Assembly: GCA_964394795.1 (NCBI GenBank)
Contig: CAYMYX010000003.1
Coordinates: 9,466 to 73,465 of the forward strand
Length of the DNA: 64,000 nucleotides
Source of the DNA: CAYFUF01 sp964394795
GTDB taxonomy: Bacteria > Bacillota > Clostridia > Tissierellales > Peptoniphilaceae
Direction of reading: 5' to 3'
Position numbers and translations under genes: made by a program. Shown here piece by piece: positions 8,859 to 18,689 of the stretch (positions are counted from its first letter, which is position 1; each line of letters starts with the position of its first letter). Below the pieces are notes generated by a model that did not search any database, was not told the DNA's origin, and saw only the letters and a program-made list of their open reading frames with translations.

Positions 8859-10238
8859 ATGACGACAGAATTGCTTTCCCATGAAAATGACAAAGCGACC
8901 TATACGACCCAAGTAGATTGGAAAACTTTTGAAGAGGCAGTAGAGGACGTGTACCGCAGAAATAAGAATCGCTTCCAGATTCCCGGTTTCCGTAAGGGTC
9001 ACGCGCCTAGAAAAATTATAGAGATCAATTATGGTGAAGGAATCTTCTATGAAGATGCTTTGAACCAAGTTCTACCTGCCGCTATCGAAGAGGCGATGAA
9101 TGAACTCGAATTGGAGCCTATTGGCCAACCTGATGTTGACGTTAAGGACTTCGAAAAGGGCGACCCAATCACGTTTGAAATCACAACGGAAACAATGCCT
9201 CATCCAGAGCTTGGTGACTATAAGACGATTGAAGTTGAAGAGCGTAAGATTACGGTGGAAGACGAGCAAGTCGACAGCGTTATTGAAGGCGAAAGAACGA
9301 AGAATGCAGTTTTAGTGCAAGTGGATGACCGCCCCGCCCAAGAAGGAGACGAGGTAACACTTGACTACTCCGGTTCCGTCGGTGGTGAAGTGTTCGAAGG
9401 CGGCACTGCTGAAGACCAAAAGCTTGAGCTTGGTTCTAACTCCTTTATTCCTGGTTTTGAAGACCAAGTTATTGGACATTCCGTCGGTGAAGAGTTTGAT
9501 ATCGACGTGACCTTCCCTGAAGATTACGGTGCAGAAGAATTAGCCGGTAAAGAAGCGGTATTCCACATTATGTTAAAGGAAATCGCTGTAAAGGAAGTTC
9601 CTGAGCTGAATGATGACTTTGCTCAAGACGTTTCTGAATTTGATACATTAGATGAATACAGAGACTCTGTCCGAAAGGATCTTGAAGAAAAGCAAGCTCA
9701 AACGAACCGCGCTGACCAAGAGAACCAAGCGATTCAAAAGTTAATCGAGATTTCTGATGTTCACGTGCCTGAAGTGATGATTGAGGAGCAAGTGGATAGT
9801 GAAATTAGAGATATGGCCCAACAAATCCAACAATTGGGTATTGGTATGGAGCAGTATCTTGAGTACACTGGATCCAGCATGGAACAGCTCAGAGAGCAGT
9901 ACCGCGGTCTAGCAGAGACTCGCGTAGCAGGAGATCTCGTTCTGACCAGTTTAATTGAAGAACAAGATATCCAAGCTAGCGAAGAAGAGTTGGACGCTGA
10001 ACTTGACCGCCTAGGCGAATTATATGGTGCTCAAGACACTGAAGACTTCAAAAAGCGCGTTAAAGAAGTCGGTAATGATGTCTTGATTGCAGAAGATTTA
10101 AAGAAGAAGAAAGCGATCGACTTCCTGATGGAACAGGTCACTTTCGTCGAAGCAAAGGAAGAGCCAGTCGAGGATGAAGGATCCGCCGATGAGCAAGTAG
10201 AAGAAACGGAAACTGACGAGAGTGAAGCTAATGAATAA
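8859..10238 (+). CDS. tig: Trigger factor
   Basis: A ribosome-bound chaperone with peptidyl-prolyl isomerase activity, 459 residues. The ribosome-binding signature FRKGHAPRKI is near residue 45; the FKBP-type isomerase domain is near 155-240 (GDEVTLDYSGSVGGEVFEGG); the C-terminal helical chaperone arms follow. It ends in a long acidic tail rich in Glu and Asp. The ATG follows aaaggagat. The tig, clpP, clpX, lon, engB order is a conserved Firmicutes cluster. Confidence 0.97.
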   Translation: MTTELLSHENDKATYTTQVDWKTFEEAVEDVYRRNKNRFQIPGFRKGHAPRKIIEINYGEGIFYEDALNQVLPAAIEEAMNELELEPIGQPDVDVKDFEKGDPITFEITTETMPHPELGDYKTIEVEERKITVEDEQVDSVIEGERTKNAVLVQVDDRPAQEGDEVTLDYSGSVGGEVFEGGTAEDQKLELGSNSFIPGFEDQVIGHSVGEEFDIDVTFPEDYGAEELAGKEAVFHIMLKEIAVKEVPELNDDFAQDVSEFDTLDEYRDSVRKDLEEKQAQTNRADQENQAIQKLIEISDVHVPEVMIEEQVDSEIRDMAQQIQQLGIGMEQYLEYTGSSMEQLREQYRGLAETRVAGDLVLTSLIEEQDIQASEEELDAELDRLGELYGAQDTEDFKKRVKEVGNDVLIAEDLKKKKAIDFLMEQVTFVEAKEEPVEDEGSADEQVEETETDESEANE

Positions 10239-10250
10239 GTAATCACAAGT

Positions 10251-10276
10251 AACTCAAAAGAGCAATCTTTTGGGTT
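10251..10276 (+). terminator. Hairpin between tig and clpP, weak terminator
   Basis: An 11-bp stem with one G-T pair (10251-10261 with 10266-10276) and a 4-base loop is followed by cttgtttg, a poor T tail. It may only reduce read-through into clpP or stabilise the tig message. Confidence 0.45.
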
Positions 10277-10301
10277 CTTGTTTGATTGAATGGAGGATAC
10301 A

Positions 10302-10907
10302 ATGACTTTAATTCCAACCGTTATAGAACAGACCAACCGTGGAGAAAGAGCGTATGACATATACTCACGATTGCTAGAAGAAAGAATCATCTTTGTTTCT
10401 GGCCCAATCAATACGCAAATGGGTAATTTGATTGTCGCCCAACTCCTTTACTTGGAGTCCAAGGACCCAAATAAAGATATTCAGTTATACATCAACTCGC
10501 CTGGTGGTGAAGTTACCGCAGGTCTCGCAATTTTCGATACGATGAACTATATCAAGAGCGATGTTTCAACTATCTGTATTGGTATGGCAGCATCCATGGG
10601 CGCAGTCCTATTAGCAGCAGGCACCAAGGGAAAGAGATATGCCCTACCAAACGCTGATGTCATGATTCACCAACCATCGGGTGGGGCTCAGGGTATGGCC
10701 TCCGATATTGAAATCACGGCGAAAAAGATTTTGAAGACCAGAGAACAATTAAATAAGATTCTAGCCGAGGCAACCGGTCAAGACGTCGAAAAAGTCGAAA
10801 GAGACACGGACCGTGACACGTGGTTGTCAGCGGAAGAGGCTAAGGAATATGGCCTAATTGACGACGTTATCGAACTGTCTAAGCAAACCAAGAAGAAAGA
10901 TAAATAG
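10302..10907 (+). CDS. clpP: ATP-dependent Clp protease proteolytic subunit
   Basis: The serine peptidase of the ClpXP and related complexes. The start is placed at the ATG at 10302 because GGAGG lies 5 bases upstream; the in-frame ATG at 10290 is part of that ribosome site. With this start the catalytic triad falls at the classical numbers Ser98 (MAASMGA), His123 (MIHQPSGG) and Asp172. The protein has 201 residues. clpX follows 21 bp downstream, so the protease and its unfoldase are probably made together. Confidence 0.97.
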   Translation: MTLIPTVIEQTNRGERAYDIYSRLLEERIIFVSGPINTQMGNLIVAQLLYLESKDPNKDIQLYINSPGGEVTAGLAIFDTMNYIKSDVSTICIGMAASMGAVLLAAGTKGKRYALPNADVMIHQPSGGAQGMASDIEITAKKILKTREQLNKILAEATGQDVEKVERDTDRDTWLSAEEAKEYGLIDDVIELSKQTKKKDK

Positions 10908-10928
10908 GTACTACCGTTAGGAGGAGCT

Positions 10929-12215
10929 ATGGCTAAATTTGAAGAAGAACAGATTCGTTGTTCTTTTTGTGGTAAATCTTCGGAAGAGGTAGAGCGGATT
11001 TTCGCTGGGCCTAGCGCCTACATTTGTAATGAGTGCGTGTCCCTTTGTGGAGAAATTCTAGAAGAGGATATGTCCTTCGAAGCAGATGAATACAATGAAG
11101 AACTACCAACACCTACAGAGATGAAGGCGGTCCTTGACGAATACGTCATCGAGCAAGAGGAAGCCAAAAAAGCCTTATCTGTAGCTGTTTACAATCACTA
11201 TAAAAGAATATACCGGCAAGTAGAGACGGAAGTTGAGATTCAAAAGTCCAACATCTGTATTATCGGACCTACCGGTTCAGGGAAGACCTTGCTTGCCCAA
11301 ACATTGGCAAGGACGCTGAACGTTCCTTTTGCCATCGCAGACGCAACGACACTCACCGAAGCGGGATACGTGGGTGAGGACGTGGAGAATGTCATACTCA
11401 AGCTATTGCAGGCAGCTGACTACGATGTTGACCGCGCTGAGCGGGGAATTATCTATATCGATGAAATCGATAAGATTTCTAGAAAGTCAGAGAACGCTTC
11501 TATAACACGAGACGTCAGCGGTGAAGGCGTTCAACAAGCCCTCCTTAAATTGATTGAGGGAACTGTTGCTAACGTACCACCACAAGGGGGAAGGAAGCAT
11601 CCACAACAGGAGTACATTCAAGTGGACACGTCCAATATCCTCTTTATCGTAGGTGGTGCCTTTGCAGGTGTTGACAATGTCATCAAAAAGAGAACAAACA
11701 AGAATCCTATTGGTTTCGGCTCGGAAGTGAAAGAATTTAATGATGAAAACTTGACCGAAACACTGGCTGCGATTCTTCCTGAAGACCTCATGAAGTTTGG
11801 TCTAATTCCCGAGCTCGTCGGTCGAATCCCAGTTATTGTAACCTTACAGGAACTGAGCGTAGAGAGTTTAGAGCGCATTTTGACCGAGCCGAAGAATGCC
11901 TTAATTAAGCAATATAAGGAGCTCTTCCGCTTGGATGACGTCGAGTTGACCTTCTCGGATGAAGCTTTGAAGGCAATTGCGGAAAAGAGCTTTGAACGAA
12001 AAACAGGTGCCAGAGGTCTTCGAGCGATTTTGGAAAAGGTACTGATGGAACCTATGTTCCATGTGCCTGATGATGAGACGATCAAGTCGGTAGGCATCAC
12101 CAAGGACGTTATCGAAAAGGATAGCAAGCCTGTTATGAAGCACTTTACCGATATTGAACTTAATGAGGGTAAAAAGAAGGTAGAGCAAGCTGAAAAGAAG
12201 GTTGCTGGAAAATAA
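10929..12215 (+). CDS. clpX: ATP-dependent Clp protease ATP-binding subunit ClpX
   Basis: A AAA+ unfoldase that feeds ClpP. The N-terminal zinc-binding domain has Cys at residues 11, 14, 33 and 36; the Walker A loop GPTGSGKT and Walker [11 protein letters not shown] follow, and the ClpP-docking IGF loop is seen in NPIGFGSE. The C-terminal sensor-2 region contains GARGLRAI. At 428 residues it is full length. A terminator after the stop separates it from lon. Confidence 0.97.
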   Translation: MAKFEEEQIRCSFCGKSSEEVERIFAGPSAYICNECVSLCGEILEEDMSFEADEYNEELPTPTEMKAVLDEYVIEQEEAKKALSVAVYNHYKRIYRQVETEVEIQKSNICIIGPTGSGKTLLAQTLARTLNVPFAIADATTLTEAGYVGEDVENVILKLLQAADYDVDRAERGIIYIDEIDKISRKSENASITRDVSGEGVQQALLKLIEGTVANVPPQGGRKHPQQEYIQVDTSNILFIVGGAFAGVDNVIKKRTNKNPIGFGSEVKEFNDENLTETLAAILPEDLMKFGLIPELVGRIPVIVTLQELSVESLERILTEPKNALIKQYKELFRLDDVELTFSDEALKAIAEKSFERKTGARGLRAILEKVLMEPMFHVPDDETIKSVGITKDVIEKDSKPVMKHFTDIELNEGKKKVEQAEKKVAGK

Positions 12216-12232
12216 GAGGCATCATAGCAATG

Positions 12233-12260
12233 AACAGCCGGTTTGGTCCGGCTGTTTTTT
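12233..12260 (+). terminator. Terminator between clpX and lon
   Basis: An 8-bp GC-rich stem ACAGCCGG / CCGGCTGT with a 6-base loop is followed by six T. It ends only 15 bp before the lon start codon and covers the space just before the lon ribosome site. Confidence 0.88.
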
Positions 12261-12275
12261 ACACAGGAGGTAGCA

Positions 12276-14720
12276 ATGATCCCAGTATATTATGAAGAAA
12301 GAAAAACGGTTAGGCCGATTTTATTCGTCCGCCAACTTATGGTTTTTCCGGGGCAAGTTGCTCACTTTGATTTAGAGGATGATGAGTCCGCGCAAGTGGT
12401 GGAATGGGCGACAAAAGAGAATCGGGAAATTCTGGTTCTTGCTTTAAAAGATCCGTCGATAGAAAATCCTGAATTTGATGATTATTACGATTGCGGTACG
12501 GTCATCAGCGTTCGCCAATCCTTTAATTTATCACCAAATAACAATAAAATCTTAGCTGAAGGCCTAGGCCGAGCTAAGCTAAGCAAGCTGATTCGCGAAG
12601 AACCTTACACGGAAGCAGAGGTTCTTGACTATGTCTATTATCTCGATCGGGTAAAGAAGACCAGTCGGTTGACCATGCTGATGAGGATCACCTCAGAAGC
12701 TGCTGTTGACTACTTGAAGAACCATGCGCAAATTCCTGAAATCTTCCTTTTGCCCTTCTATGAGTTGAATGACCCCGGCCGCTTGGCGGATGAAATTGCC
12801 TCTCATTTGGATTTGCGGGTCGACGAGGCTCAGGAAATCATCACCGAGCTTTCGGTAGAAGAACGCTTGGAGATGGTGAAGGCAAACATTGAATACATGA
12901 CCTCGCTGATGGATCTTCAAAAGGAACTTACCGAGCGCACCATGGAAAGGTTCAACAATTCCCAGAAGGAATACATGCTCCGGGAGCAGATGAATATCAT
13001 TCGCGAGGAGCTGGGGGACGATTCGATGGACCCCTCTTCCATGGAGGAGGAGTATTTTCAGAAGATTAGTGACCTAACCATGCCTGATGACGACAAGGAA
13101 ACGGTCCTCAAGGAAGTGGAGCGAATGGGCTACATGTCGCCCATGTCCCCAGAGGTCAATGTTACCAGGTCCTACCTGGATATCTTGATTGATTTGCCTT
13201 GGGGTAAGTACTCCAAAGATACCATTGACCTGAACCGGAGTCGGCAGATTTTGGATAAGGAGCATTATGGCCTGAAGGACGTCAAGGAGAGAATTCTTGA
13301 GTTCATTGCTGTCCGTCAGCTCCGTCATGACTCCAAGGGATCTATCCTCTGTTTAGTGGGGCCTCCGGGTGTCGGTAAAACATCGATAGCTCGGTCCATC
13401 GCCGAATCCCTGAACCGAGAATTCACCTCCATGCGTTTAGGCGGTGTCACCGATGAGTCGGAAATAAGAGGGCACCGAAGGACCTATGTCGGATCTATTC
13501 CCGGTCGTATCATCAGTCAGATGACGAAGACAAAGACGATGAACCCTGTCTTTCTCTTTGATGAAATCGATAAAATCGGCAGTGACTTTAGGGGAGACCC
13601 AGCCAGTGCCCTTTTGGAAGTGCTGGATCCCGAGCAAAACCATGAGTTCCAAGACCGGTATTTGGAGATTCCCTTCGACCTGTCTCAAGTCATGTTCATC
13701 ACGACAGCCAATACGACGGATACGATTCCCGGTCCCCTCAAGGATCGTTTGGAAATCATCCGAATTCCGGGTTACACGGAAAGCGAAAAGTTTAATATTG
13801 CCAAGAAGTTCCTCGTTCCGAAGAAGAGGGAAGAGGCTGGTTTAACGAAAGCTCAGTTTTCCGTCACCGATGGCGCTATTGAAGAGACGATACGCCTCTA
13901 CACCAGGGAAGCAGGAGTACGTGAGCTGGAGAGGCAGATTGGCAAGATGGCCCGGAGAACGGCGAAGAAGGTGGTTGAAGGCGAAGAATCCCTTCGCATC
14001 AAGAAGACGGATGTATCCGACTATCTGGGGCTTCCTAGGTACGAGGACGATGTAATCGGCGACCACCCGGAAATCGGTGTGGTGAACGGTTTGGCTTGGA
14101 CGGAAGTCGGTGGAGAAATTCTTCATATCGAAGCCAATACCATGCCGGGTCACGGTGGCGTTCAAATGACCGGGTCTCTAGGCAATGTGATGAAGGAGTC
14201 GGCGGTAACGGCTATTTCCTACCTTCGGTCTAACGCAGATCGTTTTGGTATTCCAGGCAATTTCTATGCGTCTCAAGATGTTCACATTCATATGCCTGAA
14301 GGTGCGGTCCCTAAGGATGGCCCATCGGCAGGAGTTTCCATTGTCACCGGGCTCGTGTCCGTGTTGACGAATCGCCCTGTTCGCAATGATATCGCCATGA
14401 CGGGGGAAATAACTCTGACTGGCCGCGTTCTGGCTATCGGCGGGGTGAAGGAAAAGATTCTGGCAGCCAAGCGCTACAATATACAAACGGTTTTGATTCC
14501 CCAGGAGAATATGAAGGACTTGAAGGAAATTGAAGAGACCCTGATTGAAGACATGCGGTTTGTTCCGTTGAAAACCATCGATGATGTGTTAAAGGTTGCT
14601 TTGTTGGAGCCTATTGAACTGAAACCTAGCATTGTCTTCGAATCCCAGAAAGCAAGCTCGGCCATCGGTTTCCAAATCGACAGCAGAGAACTAGGGGACT
14701 ACAAGTATGAAAATAACTAA
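12276..14720 (+). CDS. lon: ATP-dependent protease La
   Basis: A AAA+ serine protease of 814 residues that removes damaged and regulatory proteins. The start is the ATG at 12276, preceded by aggagg; an upstream GTG in frame would run through the clpX terminator hairpin. The substrate-binding N-domain covers about 1-200, Walker [10 protein letters not shown] is near residue 365, Walker [11 protein letters not shown] follows, and the Ser-Lys dyad lies in DGPSAGVS and [10 protein letters not shown]. No promoter is visible in the 60 bp after the clpX terminator, so lon may depend on read-through. It overlaps engB by 14 bp. Confidence 0.96.
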   Translation: MIPVYYEERKTVRPILFVRQLMVFPGQVAHFDLEDDESAQVVEWATKENREILVLALKDPSIENPEFDDYYDCGTVISVRQSFNLSPNNNKILAEGLGRAKLSKLIREEPYTEAEVLDYVYYLDRVKKTSRLTMLMRITSEAAVDYLKNHAQIPEIFLLPFYELNDPGRLADEIASHLDLRVDEAQEIITELSVEERLEMVKANIEYMTSLMDLQKELTERTMERFNNSQKEYMLREQMNIIREELGDDSMDPSSMEEEYFQKISDLTMPDDDKETVLKEVERMGYMSPMSPEVNVTRSYLDILIDLPWGKYSKDTIDLNRSRQILDKEHYGLKDVKERILEFIAVRQLRHDSKGSILCLVGPPGVGKTSIARSIAESLNREFTSMRLGGVTDESEIRGHRRTYVGSIPGRIISQMTKTKTMNPVFLFDEIDKIGSDFRGDPASALLEVLDPEQNHEFQDRYLEIPFDLSQVMFITTANTTDTIPGPLKDRLEIIRIPGYTESEKFNIAKKFLVPKKREEAGLTKAQFSVTDGAIEETIRLYTREAGVRELERQIGKMARRTAKKVVEGEESLRIKKTDVSDYLGLPRYEDDVIGDHPEIGVVNGLAWTEVGGEILHIEANTMPGHGGVQMTGSLGNVMKESAVTAISYLRSNADRFGIPGNFYASQDVHIHMPEGAVPKDGPSAGVSIVTGLVSVLTNRPVRNDIAMTGEITLTGRVLAIGGVKEKILAAKRYNIQTVLIPQENMKDLKEIEETLIEDMRFVPLKTIDDVLKVALLEPIELKPSIVFESQKASSAIGFQIDSRELGDYKYENN

Positions 14721-15291
14721 TCCACAACTCGAAGCGATGGCCGTTAGCGAGAAGCAGTATCCCTCAGGTCACCTGACGGAAATAGCTCTCGCCGGTCGCT
14801 CCAATGTGGGCAAGTCAACGTTTCTAAACAGCTTTGTCAATCGGAAAAAATTGGCTTATACCTCATCAAGTCCAGGCAAGACAAGGACAGTCAACTTCTA
14901 CAATATCGACGACCGCTTCCGTTTGGTTGACTTACCTGGCTATGGCTATGCCAAAGCCTCCAAGTCCGACCAAGAAAACTGGGCGAAGAGTATTGATGAA
15001 TACCTTTCTGTGCGTGATAACCTCAAGGAGGTCATCCTGCTCTGCGACCTGCGTCACAAACCGACAGCCCAGGATAAGCAGATGTACGAATGGATATTAG
15101 CTTCCGGCTTTACAGGATATGTCATCGGAACGAAAGCCGATAAGATTGCCAAGACAAAGGTTGCTCAACACGAGAAGGAAATTATGACAACCTTAGGGTT
15201 AAAAGACAGAGCTTTAATCTATCCCTATTCGGCAAGCAACCGGACGGGGCTAAAAGATATTCATTCTTTGATTGAAAAGATAGTAAAGTAA
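14707..15291 (+). CDS. engB: Ribosome biogenesis GTPase EngB (YsxC)
   Basis: An essential small GTPase for assembly of the 50S subunit, 194 residues. The G1 loop GRSNVGKST, G2 TSSSPGKTRTVNFY, G3 DLPGYGYA and G4 GTKADK are all present. It starts inside the last codons of lon, a typical overlap in this cluster. A terminator follows at 15353. Confidence 0.96.
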   Translation: MKITNPQLEAMAVSEKQYPSGHLTEIALAGRSNVGKSTFLNSFVNRKKLAYTSSSPGKTRTVNFYNIDDRFRLVDLPGYGYAKASKSDQENWAKSIDEYLSVRDNLKEVILLCDLRHKPTAQDKQMYEWILASGFTGYVIGTKADKIAKTKVAQHEKEIMTTLGLKDRALIYPYSASNRTGLKDIHSLIEKIVK

Positions 15292-15350
15292 TCGTTTGCA
15301 TAATTATTATTCACTTTAAGTTGAAGATTAATTGATAAATATTCACTAAT

Positions 15351-15381
15351 AGACCTGGCAGCTCGTAAAGCCAGGTTTTTC
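15351..15381 (+). terminator. Terminator after engB
   Basis: A 7-bp stem ACCTGGC / GCCAGGT with a 10-base loop is followed by TTTTTC. Confidence 0.85.
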
Positions 15382-15448
15382 TTTGTCTTGAAACCAGGGA
15401 GAAAAGGACAAAATAGAGCTTTTCGAAGATGGGAAAATCCATGTTTAA

Positions 15449-15463
15449 AATATTCTAAAAAGC
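15449..15463 (+). promoter_or_regulatory. Possible CodY box before the liv operon
   Basis: AATATTCTAAAAAGC matches the 15-base CodY consensus AATTTTCWGAAAATT at 11 positions and ends one base before the -35 box. CodY responds to branched-chain amino acids, so control of this importer would make sense; the match is imperfect. Confidence 0.35.
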
Positions 15464-15464
15464 G

Positions 15465-15492
15465 TTGTATTTATTATTTTAAGTGTTATAAT
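15465..15492 (+). promoter_or_regulatory. Sigma-A promoter of the branched-chain amino acid transport operon
   Basis: TTGTAT at 15465-15470 and TATAAT at 15487-15492, 16 bp apart, with an extended TGt before the -10. Confidence 0.75.
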
Positions 15493-15548
15493 AAGAAAAT
15501 AATTCAAAAGAATTTATGATTATTCTATTGGAGAAGGAGAAAGTACAT

Positions 15549-16727
15549 ATGAAAAAGAAATTATTATTGGTTTTATTAGCCTTAGCTTTAGTGCTAACTG
15601 CATGTGGCGATGGCGACGGCAGTAGCGAAAGCACCGCAAGCGGTGAGTCCACTGAGAACGGTGGCGGAGACGTTATTAAGCTTGGCGGTATCATTCCCCA
15701 AACAGGTCCTGTTTCTAACTATGGCAATTCTACAGAAAATGGAATTAAGATGGCTATCGCTGAAGTTAACGAAGCCGGTGGTATCAATGGAAAGCAAGTT
15801 GAATGGATTTCCTATGATGACAAGGGCGAAGTTACCGATGCGGTTACTGCATACAACAAATTGATGGAAGATGGAGTGCAGGCTATTATTGGTGCGGTTA
15901 CTTCTAAACCAACCTTGGCCGTAGCTGAAGCTGCTGTTAATGATGGCATTCCCATGGTTACCCCTACAGGAACACAGTTCAATATTACTGAAGGAAAAGA
16001 TAACATCTTCCGTGTATGCTTTACAGACCCTTATCAAGGTAACCTATTAGCTATCTTCACTAATGATACGCTACAAGGAAAAACGGCAGCGGTATTAAGA
16101 AATAGCTCATCTGACTATTCCATGGGCGTTGCGGATGCCTTTGTAGATAAGGCGAATGAGTTGGGGATTGAAATCGTGGCCGATGAGAGCTACGGTGATA
16201 ACGACAATGATTTCAAGGCACAGTTAACGAATATTGCAGGCCAGAATCCAGATGTCCTTGTCATTCCAGATTATTATGAGAAGGTAGCTTTAATCGCGCC
16301 TCAAGCTAGACAAGTTGGGATCGAAGCGACCTTCCTTGGCGCTGACGGCTGGGATGGAACGATTGTGGCAATGGATGCAGCGTCTCATGCAGATATAGAG
16401 AATTCCTACTTCACCAACCACTTCTCCCTTGAGGATGACAGTGAAAAGGTAAGAACCTTTATTGATAAGTACACCGAAGAATTTGGTGAAGATCCAACCG
16501 CATTTTCTGCGCTAGGTTATGATGCAGTATATCTTTACAAGCAAGCGATGGAAGCTGCTGGAACTGAAGAGTTTGATGCTGTAGTGACAGCAATTGATGA
16601 AGCAAGCTTCGAAGGTGTCACTGGTTCGTTTACTTTTAACGAGAACAACAACCCTATCAAGTCAGCTACGATGATTCGTATTGAAGGTGGCGAGTATAAG
16701 TTTGACTCCATTGTTAATCCAGATTAA
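15549..16727 (+). CDS. livJ: Branched-chain amino acid ABC transporter, substrate-binding lipoprotein
   Basis: The extracellular receptor of a Leu/Ile/Val-type importer. The start chosen is the ATG at 15549, after gagaaggaga; an upstream ATG at 15516 would add a charged stretch before the signal peptide. The signal peptide ends in the lipobox LTAC with Cys19 as the lipidated residue, followed by a Gly/Ser/Asp linker. The mature part is a type I periplasmic-binding fold (IKLGGIIPQTGPVSNYG, GIKMAIAEVNEAGGING). Exact ligand preference among hydrophobic amino acids is unknown. Confidence 0.92.
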   Translation: MKKKLLLVLLALALVLTACGDGDGSSESTASGESTENGGGDVIKLGGIIPQTGPVSNYGNSTENGIKMAIAEVNEAGGINGKQVEWISYDDKGEVTDAVTAYNKLMEDGVQAIIGAVTSKPTLAVAEAAVNDGIPMVTPTGTQFNITEGKDNIFRVCFTDPYQGNLLAIFTNDTLQGKTAAVLRNSSSDYSMGVADAFVDKANELGIEIVADESYGDNDNDFKAQLTNIAGQNPDVLVIPDYYEKVALIAPQARQVGIEATFLGADGWDGTIVAMDAASHADIENSYFTNHFSLEDDSEKVRTFIDKYTEEFGEDPTAFSALGYDAVYLYKQAMEAAGTEEFDAVVTAIDEASFEGVTGSFTFNENNNPIKSATMIRIEGGEYKFDSIVNPD

Positions 16728-16756
16728 ACTTTTTCTGGCTTCGTTTTTACAATCCC

Positions 16757-16789
16757 AAGAGCATCTTTTTACTCCAAAAAGGTGCTCTT
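16757..16789 (+). terminator. Long hairpin between livJ and livH
   Basis: A near-perfect 14-bp stem (16757-16770 with 16776-16789) with a 5-base loop and a poor T tail. It probably causes partial termination or protects the livJ message, giving more binding protein than permease. Confidence 0.6.
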
Positions 16790-16813
16790 CATCATTTTAG
16801 AGAGGACCAAACC

Positions 16814-17701
16814 TTGGATTTTTTAAACCAATTATTTAATGGACTGCAATTAGGCTCGATCTACGCCTTGGTTGCCCTTGGTTACACGATGGTCTATGGT
16901 ATAGCGAAGCTGATTAACTTCGCCCATGGGGACATCATTATGGTTGGGGGTTACACCATCTACTTTGCAATACAAATGTTCTTTGCCCAGAGTGGACTAC
17001 CCCTGTGGCTGACCATAATACCGGCGGTTGTGGTCTGTTCTTTATTGGGTGTCCTCATCGAGCGTGTTGCTTATAAGCCCTTGAGGAATTCTCCTCGTAT
17101 TACCAACTTGATTACTGCAATCGGAATCAGCTTGCTTTTGGAGAATCTATTCGTCAAGTTCTTTTCTTCAAGCGCCAAGCCTGTTCCTTCGATATTTCCC
17201 AATATGACCTTCGATATTTTTGGCTTATCTTTACCTTTGGCCACAGTAATAACCATCGTAGTGACTGTCATTTTAACGATTCTCTTGCACTTATTTACAA
17301 GAACAACCAAGCACGGTAAGGCTATGCTCGCGGTCAGCGAAGACTACGGGGCAGCCTCTTTAGTTGGTATCAACGTGGATAACACCATGACGATGACTTT
17401 TGCCATCGGCAGTGCTTTGGCCGGAGTTGCCTCGGTTCTTTATGTAGCCAGCTATCCTCAGATTCAACCTTTTATGGGGTCCATGCTAGGCATCAAGGCT
17501 TTCACCGCCGCAGTTGTTGGCGGTATCGGAAACATACCGGGAGCGGTCTTTGGTGGTTTCATCCTTGGCATTATCGAAGCGCTGACGAGAGCCTATCTAT
17601 CGTCCAGTTATGCCGATGCCATCGTCTTCTTTGTCCTCATTCTGGTTTTATTGATTAAACCAACCGGCCTTCTTGGCACGAACGAGAAAGAGAAGGTGTA
17701 G
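16814..17701 (+). CDS. livH: Branched-chain amino acid ABC transporter permease LivH
   Basis: One of two membrane subunits, 295 residues, rich in hydrophobic segments. The motifs GYTMVYGIAKLINFAHGDIIM near the N-terminus (residues about 24-44) and AAVVGGIGNIPGAVFGG near the C-terminus are typical of LivH. The start is a TTG at 16814, eight bases after agagg; no nearby ATG is in frame. It lies directly before livM. Confidence 0.93.
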   Translation: MDFLNQLFNGLQLGSIYALVALGYTMVYGIAKLINFAHGDIIMVGGYTIYFAIQMFFAQSGLPLWLTIIPAVVVCSLLGVLIERVAYKPLRNSPRITNLITAIGISLLLENLFVKFFSSSAKPVPSIFPNMTFDIFGLSLPLATVITIVVTVILTILLHLFTRTTKHGKAMLAVSEDYGAASLVGINVDNTMTMTFAIGSALAGVASVLYVASYPQIQPFMGSMLGIKAFTAAVVGGIGNIPGAVFGGFILGIIEALTRAYLSSSYADAIVFFVLILVLLIKPTGLLGTNEKEKV

Positions 17702-17702
17702 G

Positions 17703-18689
17703 ATGATTACTGCGCAAAAGAAGAAGAGCTATATCACCATATTTTTATTTGTCATCGCCGTATTTGCCCTGTTAACCTTCCTTAGCTCATCCGGGGTAAT
17801 CAGCAGATACTGGCAATCTATTCTAGTTTTGGTCTGTATCAACATTATCATGGCCGTCAGTTTGAACATCACCGTGGGTAACTTGGGACAGATTACGTTA
17901 GGACATGCCGGCTTTATGTCCATTGGTGCCTACACGGCAGGCCTCTTGATGAAGGGGGGAGCTATCGCAGGTCTTCCCGGTTACATTATTAGCCTCATCG
18001 CTGCCGGTTTGCTTGCAGCCGCCTTTGGTGTTGCTATCGGTTTGCCGGTTCTTCGGCTTAAGGGAGATTACTTGGCCATCGTGACTTTAGCGTTCGGAGA
18101 GATTATCCGGGTCGTTGCTGAGAATCTAGAGATTACAGGTGGGGCTCAGGGTTTAGCCGGTATTCCCCGAATGAACGATATCCCCATTATCTTCCTTGTC
18201 ACCGCCTTCTGTATAGTGGTCATGTACTCGACGATGACCAGCCGCCACGGCCGAGCCGTCCTCGCGATTAAAGACAACGAAATTGCAGCCCAAAGCAGCG
18301 GTGTCAAAATTACCAGATACAAGACTTTCGCCTTCACCTTCTCTGCTTTTTTCGCGGGTGTTGCAGGCGCAATTTATGCTCAAAATATTGGCGTTATCTC
18401 CGCCGATGTCTTCAATTACAACAAGAGCTTTGACATCCTAGTCATGGTTGTCCTTGGTGGCATGGGTTCCTTTACGGGGGCCATCCTCTCGTCCACCGTC
18501 CTCACCATCTTACCGGAATTGTTGCGTGGATTTGCCGACTGGCGGATGATCATCTACTCCATCATCTTAATCCTTGTTATGATCTTCAGGCCGGAAGGGT
18601 TGATGGGTAGGTCCGAATTTAATTTAGAAAAAGTATTTAGCAGGAAGAGGGGAGGGAAGAATGCCAGCAGAGACAGTAAAAAAGAGTGA
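17703..18689 (+). CDS. livM: Branched-chain amino acid ABC transporter permease LivM
   Basis: The second membrane subunit, 328 residues from the ATG at 17703, one base after the livH stop. It has the LivM signatures NLGQITLGHAGFMSIGAYT and VVLGGMGSFTGAILSS and several membrane segments. Its end overlaps the livG start by 29 bp, which suggests coupled translation. Confidence 0.93.
   Translation: MITAQKKKSYITIFLFVIAVFALLTFLSSSGVISRYWQSILVLVCINIIMAVSLNITVGNLGQITLGHAGFMSIGAYTAGLLMKGGAIAGLPGYIISLIAAGLLAAAFGVAIGLPVLRLKGDYLAIVTLAFGEIIRVVAENLEITGGAQGLAGIPRMNDIPIIFLVTAFCIVVMYSTMTSRHGRAVLAIKDNEIAAQSSGVKITRYKTFAFTFSAFFAGVAGAIYAQNIGVISADVFNYNKSFDILVMVVLGGMGSFTGAILSSTVLTILPELLRGFADWRMIIYSIILILVMIFRPEGLMGRSEFNLEKVFSRKRGGKNASRDSKKE

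Noticed and set aside
10290..10301. Earlier start for ClpP
   Set aside because: This ATG is part of the GGAGG ribosome site for the ATG at 10302, and only the latter gives the classical triad numbering.
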